A stretch of DNA of 64,000 nucleotides, from positions 30,386 through 94,385 of the forward strand of contig CAZGJL010000002.1 of NCBI GenBank assembly GCA_964526665.1, given 5' to 3'. Below are positions 58,015 through 64,000 of the stretch, in pieces. Position 1 is the first letter of the stretch, and each line of letters opens with the position of its first letter. This DNA comes from M50B91 sp964526665 (GTDB lineage: Bacteria > Patescibacteriota > Gracilibacteria > UBA4473). Both the position numbers and the translations under genes were made by a program. Under the pieces are notes generated by a model. That model worked only from the letters and a program-made list of their open reading frames with translations. It searched no databases and was not told the origin of the DNA.

Positions 58015-60326
58015 TTTTTTCGAACAAAACGCTTCTTTTTTGTAGGAGCTTCTTTTATAAGAGCTTCACATTCCTTGAGTGTTAATTTTTTTGGATCTTT
58101 GTCTTTTGGAATTTTGGCGTTCTTCTTTCCATCAGTAATGTATGGCCCATATCGTCCATTTAATACCTGAATATCAGAATCCTTCCATACCTGAATCATC
58201 TTTTCTGCGTCGGCCTTCTTTTTTACTGCTACAAGCTCTTGCGCAATATCTTCGGGAATATTGAAAGGATCGTATTCTGCGGGAATAGACACAAATAATT
58301 TCCCCACACGTAGATAGGGACCAAATCGTCCAAAGTTAGCACTTACGTTTTCTCCATCTGGAGTTACGCATACTTCACGAGGAAGCTTAAATAATTCAAG
58401 AGCATCTTCCAAAGTTATTGTTTTCATACTTTGTCCTTCGGGGATTGATGAAAATTTTGGTTTTTCTTCATCGTCTTTTGTTCCTATTTGAATCATGGGA
58501 CCAAATCGACCAATTCTTGCAATAATGGGTTTTCCAGATTTTGGATCAATCCCAAGTTCGCGACTTTGTTGTGCTTCAGCTCGGTCAATTCCTCCAGCAG
58601 CTTCAATTGTTTTATGGAACGTTTTATAAAAATCTCCAATCATTTTATTCCAAACCTTGGTTCCTGCAGCAACAGCATCAAATTCTTCTTCAACTTGACG
58701 AGTAAATCCATAATCTACTACATCTGGGAAAAATTTTACTAAGAAATTGGTAACGACTTCTCCTAAATCTGTTGGAATAAGTTTTCCTTTATCAGATCCT
58801 GCTTTTTCAGTTTTCATACTTTCGGTAACTTTGTTTTTAGCCAAAACCAAAACGCTAAGTTCTCGTTCTATTCCGGGCCGGTCCCCACGTTCTACATATT
58901 TTCTCGTCTGAATAGTACTAATTGTCGGAGCGTATGTTGATGGACGTCCAATTCCTTCTTCCTCCATTTTTTTCACCAGAGACGCTTCTGTGAAGCGTGC
59001 TTTTGGTCGAGTGAAGGTTTCAGTCGCAATCATTTCCACTAAAGAAAGAGGTTGTCCTTTTTCTAATGGTGGGAGCATTTTTCCAAATGCCTCATCAGCG
59101 TCGTCTTCATCTGTTCCTTCAAGATAGGCTTTCAAAAATCCATCGAAACGAATCACTTCTCCTTGGGCCTCAAGAGTTTCCTTTGTCGTAGAAATAGAAA
59201 CCGTTGCTGTAGTTTTTTCCAACTGAGCATCAGCCATTTGGCTCGCAACAGTTCGTTTCCAAATCAAATCATAAAGACGTACTTCATCGTGATCTCCACT
59301 TACAGAATGTTGTTCCATATGTGTCGGACGAATAGCTTCATGTGCTTCCTGCGCATCTGCATTTTTTGTTTTAAATTTTCGAACGGTGACATATTCTTTT
59401 CCGTACGATTTTTCAATTTCTGCCGCAGCAGCCTGGAGAGCAAAACCAGAAAGATTTAATGAGTCAGTACGCATATACGTAATACGTCCTGCTTCATATA
59501 ATTTTTGTGCCACGATCATTGTTTTTTTCACTCCAAAGCCCAGTTTTCGACTCGCTTCTTGCTGAAGCGTTGAAGTGGTGAAGGGTGCAGCTGGAGACTT
59601 TTTCCCCGGCTTCATTTCCAAATCCGCAACAGCGAAATCAGCCCCATTACAGGTTTCCAAAAACGCTCGTGCGTCTTCAAGATTTTTTACATTTTTTGGT
59701 AATTTTGCGGTGAGCATTTTTCCTCCCCCTAGATCGAAATCTGCCACTACGCGAAATGAAGATTGTGCATTATGAGCATCAATTTCCTGTTCTCGTTCTA
59801 CGATAATTCTCACGGCCACCGATTGAACACGTCCAGCAGAGAGTCCGCTCTGAACCTTTTTCCAAAGCACTGGAGAGAGTTCATATCCTACCAAACGATC
59901 GAGCACTCGTCGTGCTTGTTGTGCATCTACAAGTGGCTGATTTACTGTTCGAGGATTTTTAATAGCCTCAGTGATAGCCCCTTTTGTAATCTCGTGAAAC
60001 ACGATTCGTTTCGTCTTCTTGGCATCTAGTCCAAGAGCTGCACACAGGTGCCATGCAATAGCTTCTCCTTCGCGATCTTCATCGGCAGCGAGCCAGACCT
60101 CGTGAGTTTTTGCTAGTTTTTTTAGCTCATTTACGGTCTTTTTCTTATCGACACTCACTTCATATGTCGGTTCGAAATTACCGCTCTGAAGATCAATATT
60201 CATTCCCTTACTAGGAAGGTCACGAATGTGTCCGAAAGAGGATTTGACGACGAAGTCAGGTCCAAGAAATTTTTCGATAGTCTTTGCTTTTGCAGGGGAC
60301 TCAACGATTACAAGATTTTTTGCCAT
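58011..60326 (-). CDS. topA: DNA topoisomerase I
   Basis: Type IA topoisomerase relaxing negative supercoils. 771 residues. Toprim domain (KNLVIVESPAKAKTIEKFLG; DEDREGEAIAWHL), active-site Tyr in GRITYMRTDS, and IGRPSTYAPTISTIQTRKYV. The C-terminus has topoisomerase C-terminal repeats (GRFGPYLRVGKLFVSIP and GRYGPYITDG) rather than tetra-Cys zinc ribbons. Start 60326 gives the canonical AKNLVIVES N-terminus. Confidence 0.95.
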   Translation of the reverse strand: MAKNLVIVESPAKAKTIEKFLGPDFVVKSSFGHIRDLPSKGMNIDLQSGNFEPTYEVSVDKKKTVNELKKLAKTHEVWLAADEDREGEAIAWHLCAALGLDAKKTKRIVFHEITKGAITEAIKNPRTVNQPLVDAQQARRVLDRLVGYELSPVLWKKVQSGLSAGRVQSVAVRIIVEREQEIDAHNAQSSFRVVADFDLGGGKMLTAKLPKNVKNLEDARAFLETCNGADFAVADLEMKPGKKSPAAPFTTSTLQQEASRKLGFGVKKTMIVAQKLYEAGRITYMRTDSLNLSGFALQAAAAEIEKSYGKEYVTVRKFKTKNADAQEAHEAIRPTHMEQHSVSGDHDEVRLYDLIWKRTVASQMADAQLEKTTATVSISTTKETLEAQGEVIRFDGFLKAYLEGTDEDDADEAFGKMLPPLEKGQPLSLVEMIATETFTRPKARFTEASLVKKMEEEGIGRPSTYAPTISTIQTRKYVERGDRPGIERELSVLVLAKNKVTESMKTEKAGSDKGKLIPTDLGEVVTNFLVKFFPDVVDYGFTRQVEEEFDAVAAGTKVWNKMIGDFYKTFHKTIEAAGGIDRAEAQQSRELGIDPKSGKPIIARIGRFGPMIQIGTKDDEEKPKFSSIPEGQSMKTITLEDALELFKLPREVCVTPDGENVSANFGRFGPYLRVGKLFVSIPAEYDPFNIPEDIAQELVAVKKKADAEKMIQVWKDSDIQVLNGRYGPYITDGKKNAKIPKDKDPKKLTLKECEALIKEAPTKKKRFVRKK

Positions 60327-60404
60327 GTGTTTGATAGTTTGTTCTTGCACAGGGTAGCGGACAAATTTTTGTTTGGCAAAAGTTACTGAAAAGGAGGAGT
60401 TTTT

Positions 60405-60432
60405 TTGCTAAAAAATAAAAATTTTGTAGGCT
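60405..60432 (+). promoter_or_regulatory. tsaD promoter, leaderless type
   Basis: TTGCTA (60405-60410), 16-base spacer, TAGGCT (60427-60432), 6 bases to the GTG at 60439. Supports the GTG start. Confidence 0.5.
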
Positions 60433-60438
60433 GACAGC

Positions 60439-61482
60439 GTGAAAATCCTTGCCTTCGAAACCAGTTGTGATGATACAGCAGTTGCCATTGTAGAAAATGG
60501 TACGGATGTTTTGGCAAATGTGAGGGTTTCTCAGGTAGAACATTCCAAGTGGGGAGGCGTAGTTCCAGAGATTGCGGCTCGACTCCATGCAGAAAATTGG
60601 CGAGGAGCTCTGGAAAAATGTCTAGAGGAAGCTTCATTGACCGTAGAAGATGTTGATTATATTGCAGTTACGGCAGGTCCAGGGCTACAAACTTCTTTGC
60701 TTACCGGAACAACTGCCGCGAGCTTTCTTTCTCAGTTTTTCCATAAAAAAATTATTCCAGTACAGCATATTCGAGGACATATAAATTCCATTATTTTGGA
60801 TCGAACGGTGGAAGAAATTAAATATCCAGTTTTAGTTTTGACCGTATCAGGAGGACACACCGATATGTTTCTCCAAACATCTACAACAGAAATAGAAAAA
60901 CTTGGAGGGACATTAGATGATGCAGCAGGAGAGGCGTTTGATAAATGTGCAAAAATGCTCGGTCTTGGATATCCAGGAGGACCAATTGTGTCAAAAGAAG
61001 CAGAAAAAGGAGATAGGAAAAAATTTCCATTTCCTCGTCCATTGCTTGGGAAGGAATCGTTAGATTTTTCTTTTTCAGGAATTAAAGCCGCAGTGTATAG
61101 ACAAACTACAGACTACAAACTACAAATTACAGAAGAGAGGGTAGGCGCAAGTTTTGACACCAATTTTGTGCAGGATGTGTGTGCGAGCTTCGAGCAAGCA
61201 GTAGTAGATGTATTTGTAAAAAAAGTATCGCGTACATTGGTGCGGCTCCCCCAGATAAAAGCGGTTCATTTCACGGGTGGAGTTTCAGCAAACACGGCGA
61301 TTCGTGCAGCACTTCAAGAAGTGTGCGGGAAAAATAAAATAGAGTTCCGTGTGCCGGCGAAGTTTTCATATTGTACAGATAATGCGGCAATGATTGGAGC
61401 GGAAGCATTTTTGCAATATCAAAAAAATCCCGAGATTGCTCAGGAACAGTTTGTGGATGCCAATCCTCGATTGAGTGTTTGA
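60439..61482 (+). CDS. tsaD: tRNA threonylcarbamoyladenosine (t6A) synthase subunit TsaD
   Basis: Transfers threonylcarbamoyl to A37 of ANN-reading tRNAs with TsaB/TsaE (not seen here). 347 residues; starts at GTG. ILAFETSCDDTAVAIVE, metal-binding HIRGHINS, LTVSGGHTDM, GEAFDKCAKMLGLGYPGGP, and HFTGGVSANTAIR. Within residues 221-233 (QTTDYKLQITEE) the coding DNA is a tandem of ACTACAAA-type units (61101-61132), an in-frame low-complexity insertion not in E. coli TsaD. Confidence 0.95.
   Translation: MKILAFETSCDDTAVAIVENGTDVLANVRVSQVEHSKWGGVVPEIAARLHAENWRGALEKCLEEASLTVEDVDYIAVTAGPGLQTSLLTGTTAASFLSQFFHKKIIPVQHIRGHINSIILDRTVEEIKYPVLVLTVSGGHTDMFLQTSTTEIEKLGGTLDDAAGEAFDKCAKMLGLGYPGGPIVSKEAEKGDRKKFPFPRPLLGKESLDFSFSGIKAAVYRQTTDYKLQITEERVGASFDTNFVQDVCASFEQAVVDVFVKKVSRTLVRLPQIKAVHFTGGVSANTAIRAALQEVCGKNKIEFRVPAKFSYCTDNAAMIGAEAFLQYQKNPEIAQEQFVDANPRLSV
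61101..61132 (+). repeat. ACTACAAA-type tandem repeat within tsaD
   Basis: Units CAAACTACAGACTACAAA and CTACAAATTACAGA; the core ACTACAAACTACAAAT also occurs at 17172-17187 outside genes. It is in frame and encodes TTDYKLQIT. Confidence 0.6.
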
Positions 61483-61493
61483 GTTTTCACGAG

Positions 61494-61521
61494 TTGACAA
61501 ATATTAAAATTTGCGTAAAGT
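61494..61521 (+). promoter_or_regulatory. Promoter of the 61672 gene
   Basis: TTGACA (61494-61499), 16-base spacer, TAAAGT (61516-61521). The leader to the ATG is about 145 bases and shows no riboswitch I recognise. Confidence 0.5.
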
Positions 61522-61671
61522 GAAATAGTCCTTGTTTATTAATCTGAAAGGATTTAAGCGGGGCGTGTTCTTTGAAATTACCTTTCCTTAGTGAGTTTAT
61601 TTGGTTTCTGTTGTAGTCGTACAGCGGTTATTGCGGAAATCAAATATTAATGTTCACTAAACTTTATAGTA

Positions 61672-62010
61672 ATGAAAAAAATAATAGTAATAATTGTAGT
61701 AGTAAGCTTAATAGTGCTTGAAAATTTTCTTGCACTTTCAGGAAAAGATTTTTGGATAGCTTTAGTAATCAGCGGTTTAATGTTTTGGGTAGGAGTAGAT
61801 ACCTGGATATTTAAAAAGGTTTATAGAGGTCGGGACAAGAGAACAGTTCGTATGCTTCTATTTATTGTTTTGAGTGCGGGATTGGCTATAGCATTCTTAT
61901 GTTATTTGGATATCTCAAACAACAAGATACCATATGTATTCATGAGTGCTAATGCGATTGGAGTAGGATCGTTGGGGTCTATTGTTACCTATTATATAAC
62001 AAGAAAATAA
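61672..62010 (+). CDS. Small membrane protein
   Basis: 112 residues with three or four predicted membrane helices (IIVIIVVVSLIVLENFLAL, WIALVISGLMFWVGVDTW, LLFIVLSAGLAIAFLCYL, ANAIGVGSLGSIVTYYI) and a basic loop KKVYRGRDKR. AT-rich codons. No family recognised. Own promoter and terminator, convergent with folE. Confidence 0.55.
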   Translation: MKKIIVIIVVVSLIVLENFLALSGKDFWIALVISGLMFWVGVDTWIFKKVYRGRDKRTVRMLLFIVLSAGLAIAFLCYLDISNNKIPYVFMSANAIGVGSLGSIVTYYITRK

Positions 62011-62031
62011 GCAGGGTAATTTTAAAGGGAA

Positions 62032-62061
62032 AAGAGGGTGTTTTAAACATCCTCTTCTTTT
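62032..62061. terminator. Bidirectional terminator between the 61672 gene and folE
   Basis: AAGAGGGTG (62032-62040) pairs with CATCCTCTT (62048-62056), one wobble, T run to 62061 on plus; the minus strand also runs into T-rich sequence. Confidence 0.75.
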
Positions 62062-62078
62062 TAGTATCTCTAAATTTT

Positions 62079-62621
62079 TTACCTCACCTGCATCAAAAAC
62101 TCCTGTCGCGGCGCAACATTGTTTTCAAATTCTCCCTTCCACGCAGTAGTAACTGCTTCAGAAGTAGGATTTTTTACTCCACGAGAATGCATACAGAGGT
62201 GTTTTCCTGTGAGCATGACAGCTACTCCTTTTGGCTTCAATCCTTTCATTAATGCTTCTGCTACCTGAAGAGTAATTCGCTCTTGATTTTGTAACCGCTT
62301 GGCAAAAATCTCTACCAAACGAGGGAGTTTTGATAATCCTGTAATTTTTCCATCAGGAATATAGGCGATGTGAGCCCTTCCCATAAAGGGAACCATGTGG
62401 TGTTCACACGTAGAGTAATACTCTATATCACGAACGATAATCATATCAGTTGCACCTTCTGCATCAAAAGTTTTGAGGATTTTTATCGGATCTTCTCCGT
62501 ATCCTGCAAAAATTTCTTTGTGCATTTGAGCAATACGCTTTGGTGTTTCAAGTAATCCTTCCCGAGAAGGATCTTCTCCAATGTTTTTTAACATTTCGAT
62601 AACCGTTTCTTCTGTTTTCAT
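62079..62621 (-). CDS. folE: GTP cyclohydrolase I
   Basis: First step of tetrahydrofolate/pterin synthesis: GTP to dihydroneopterin triphosphate. 180 residues. EDPSREGLLETPKRIAQM, zinc site in YSTCEHHMVPFMGRAHIAYIP, GLSKLPRLVEIFAKRLQ and HLCMHSRGVKNP. Overlaps folK by four bases (ATGA). Confidence 0.95.
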   Translation of the reverse strand: MKTEETVIEMLKNIGEDPSREGLLETPKRIAQMHKEIFAGYGEDPIKILKTFDAEGATDMIIVRDIEYYSTCEHHMVPFMGRAHIAYIPDGKITGLSKLPRLVEIFAKRLQNQERITLQVAEALMKGLKPKGVAVMLTGKHLCMHSRGVKNPTSEAVTTAWKGEFENNVAPRQEFLMQVR

Positions 62622-63070
62622 GTTTTCAAAAGTGATTTTAGCGTTCCGAGGGTAGGGATTTCAAAGTTTTCGTCAACAAGTTCTGCCAAAGGATTTAAGA
62701 CAAAGTTTCGTTCAGGAATTCCTATATGCGGAATAATCAGATCAGGAGTATTAACAATCTCATCATGAAAAATAAGGATATCGAGATCAAGGAGTCGGTC
62801 ACCCCAATGAGGCAGACTAAAATCGCGTCCAGCATCAGATTCGGTGGCTTTTAAAACATGAAGCAATTTCTGCGGAGTCATGTGTTTGGGAATAGAAATT
62901 TCCCATACAGCATTGCTGAATTCATTTTTCGCGATCCCTCCAAAGGGAGGATTTTTAAGGATTTTTGATTTTTTTATGACATTTATATTCAGTAATCCCA
63001 GGAATTTTTCTGCTGTACGAAATATTTCTTCAGCATTTCCAATTGAGGAACCAATTCCAATGAAAATCAT
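62618..63070 (-). CDS. folK: 6-hydroxymethyl-7,8-dihydropterin pyrophosphokinase
   Basis: Folate pathway kinase. 150 residues: FIGIGSSIGNAEE at the start, YWNPPFGGIAKNEFSNAVWEI-type core (KNPPFGGIAKNEFSNAV), WGDRLLDLDILIF, and IPHIGIPERNFVLNPLAEL. Overlaps folE and the flavodoxin-like gene by ATGA each. Confidence 0.93.
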   Translation of the reverse strand: MIFIGIGSSIGNAEEIFRTAEKFLGLLNINVIKKSKILKNPPFGGIAKNEFSNAVWEISIPKHMTPQKLLHVLKATESDAGRDFSLPHWGDRLLDLDILIFHDEIVNTPDLIIPHIGIPERNFVLNPLAELVDENFEIPTLGTLKSLLKT

Positions 63071-63630
63071 TTGAGTGCAAGTGATTCTATTTCAGTAAGT
63101 ATTTTTTCACGATTTTTTTCATCTCGTTTTCGCATTTTTCCATAAACCTTGAAGTCAGTAACTTTGATCCCACAAAAATCCAGTCTCATTTTTGACCACG
63201 TTAATCGCATTGGTGCGAGAAAAAAAGAATAAGCAATCCCTGGAGCATCCGAGGTGGCGAGTATTTTTGCTGTTTTCCTTGTCAATAATTTCTTAACGCC
63301 TTTCGCGGTATATTTGTACGCAAATCCAGGAGTGAAATTGTAATCGAGCCAATTTTTTAAGATTGCCGGAGCGTCTCCCCACCAAACAGGAAAAGACAAT
63401 ACGAGCTCATCCGCATCGAGGATTTTTTTCTGCATCTCTTTGAGTTTTTCTTGTGGCCATTCTTTTTTTGTTTCAAATTTCAAAAAAGGTTGTCGATTTT
63501 TATCATCATATACATCAAGAATAGTAGCCATTCCACCGCCTTCTTTTATAGCCGTGGCATAGCGCTCTGCCATCAAATGAACAAATCCCATTTTGCTCGG
63601 ATGTGCGGTAACAATAAGGACTTTTTTCAT
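63067..63630 (-). CDS. Flavodoxin-fold NAD(P)H:quinone oxidoreductase-like protein
   Basis: 187 residues with the NQO1/Flavodoxin_2 fold: KKVLIVTAHPSKMGFVHLM for FMN/FAD binding, LSFPVWWGDAPAILKNWLDYNFTPGFAYKY, and LLTRKTAKILATSDAP. Coupled to folK by ATGA, so it may act near the pterin pathway, but a redox role there is only a guess. Confidence 0.75.
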   Translation of the reverse strand: MKKVLIVTAHPSKMGFVHLMAERYATAIKEGGGMATILDVYDDKNRQPFLKFETKKEWPQEKLKEMQKKILDADELVLSFPVWWGDAPAILKNWLDYNFTPGFAYKYTAKGVKKLLTRKTAKILATSDAPGIAYSFFLAPMRLTWSKMRLDFCGIKVTDFKVYGKMRKRDEKNREKILTEIESLALK

Positions 63631-63700
63631 AATATAAAAACCTCTGTCTGCACGATGCCCTTCTCGGAATATTTCGTCAATTTTTTATCCTTTCCATCGA

Positions 63701-64000
63701 TTATCCCAAGAACCCATCTACTAATTCTGCGGAGGCTCCAATATATGTTTCCGGAGTGAGAGATAGAAGTGCTTTTTTGTCCGCTTCTGGAATTTTTGAT
63801 GCATTTACAAATTCACGAACTTGATTGAGAGACAGTGCTTGTCCCCGTGAGAACTTCTTTAACTGATCATATGCATCGGCATGTCCGTGAGCGCGAAGAA
63901 CCGTTTGTACAGCCTCAGTGAGTACTTCTGGAGCATTTTTTAAATCTTTTTTTAATACGTCTTTCTTTAGTTCTAGTTTTCCTAATCCTTTCTGCAAACT
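63701..64000 (-). CDS. purB: Adenylosuccinate lyase, C-terminal part (cut by window edge)
   Basis: The 3' end of a longer gene continuing past base 64000. The visible 99 codons match the E. coli-type PurB C-terminus: LKNAPEVLTEAVQTVLRAHGHADAYDQLKKFSRG and LLSLTPETYIGASAELV. The catalytic and signature regions lie outside the window. Confidence 0.82.
   Translation of the reverse strand, partial: SLQKGLGKLELKKDVLKKDLKNAPEVLTEAVQTVLRAHGHADAYDQLKKFSRGQALSLNQVREFVNASKIPEADKKALLSLTPETYIGASAELVDGFLG

Noticed and set aside
61522..61671. Riboswitch in the leader of the 61672 gene
   Set aside because: No conserved riboswitch core was recognised; the leader length alone is weak evidence.
1..64000. Reassigned UGA codon
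   Set aside because: Full-length conserved proteins (FtsK, DUF218, folE overlaps) end at TGA and no conserved gene runs through an in-frame TGA.
1..64000. CRISPR array, IS element or transposase
   Set aside because: No regularly spaced direct repeats and no transposase or integrase motifs were seen; the dispersed element has no coding capacity.

Overview
The window looks like a piece of a Candidate Phyla Radiation (Patescibacteria-type) bacterial chromosome. This rests on the mix seen: small housekeeping genes packed with 1-4 base overlaps, almost no Shine-Dalgarno sequences, VirB2-like pilin modules next to a VirD4-like ATPase, a cysteine-rich protein of a type I associate with these lineages, an AT-rich composition, and very little biosynthesis. 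UGA is used as an ordinary stop (for example at the ends of the FtsK, MutY-side and DUF218 genes), so the UGA=Gly code of Gracilibacteria/Absconditabacteria does not apply. I cannot name the phylum with confidence.

Layout. 0.1-4.3 kb: gpmI-murC, then asnS. 4.3-9 kb: ridA, three hypothetical genes, aspS. 9-17 kb (minus strand): uvrB, a YtxH-like gene, pheT without pheS, a small hypothetical, clpC. 17-20.5 kb: a DUF4012 protein, an AT-rich lipoprotein and a small membrane protein. 20.7-33.3 kb: a VirD4-like ATPase, recG, a VirB2-like pilin, ftsK-pfkB, a mutY-nudix fusion, and two membrane proteins each built from three pilin-like modules. 33.3-37 kb: tRNA-Ala, tRNA-Lys, dnaG, a sodium:solute symporter. 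37-40.4 kb: a cysteine-rich protein, a divergent tryptophan-linked control region, a TrpR-type regulator and a permease. 40.4-50.5 kb: an M15-type peptidase, smpB, nrdR, adk, a HAD phosphatase, map, a 1015-residue protein of unknown function, a C-terminal processing peptidase, gmk, yraN. 50.7-56.4 kb: uvrC with an inserted domain, DUF5665, yggT, cysS, a D-Ala-D-Ala carboxypeptidase. 56.4-64 kb: a hairpin RNA, DUF3955-DUF134-DUF5320 genes, a CAU tRNA, DUF218-topA, tsaD, a small membrane protein, folE-folK-flavodoxin, and the 3' end of purB.

The genes cover DNA repair (UvrB, UvrC, RecG, MutY), replication and topology (DnaG, TopA, FtsK), aminoacylation and tRNA modification (AsnRS, AspRS, PheRS beta, CysRS, TsaD), protein quality control (ClpC, SmpB, Ctp, Map), wall metabolism (MurC, two DD-carboxypeptidase-like proteins) and a type IV secretion/pilus-like surface system.

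Strongest unusual observations: (1) UvrC carries a polymerase-beta-type nucleotidyltransferase domain inside its C-terminal nuclease half; (2) a TrpR-like regulator that keeps tryptophan-contact residues faces an 18-codon peptide gene with three Trp codons and a terminator, across a 16-bp palindrome; (3) two adjacent membrane proteins each contain three VirB2-like modules; (4) DnaG has lost all four zinc ligands; (5) MutY lacks its Fe-S cysteines and is fused to an intact Nudix box; (6) a dispersed intergenic element occurs three times, with compensatory base changes in a stem; (7) many promoters place the -10 box 6-8 bases from the start codon, implying widespread leaderless mRNAs. Promoter and start calls below use this last pattern as evidence; it is inference from sequence only.
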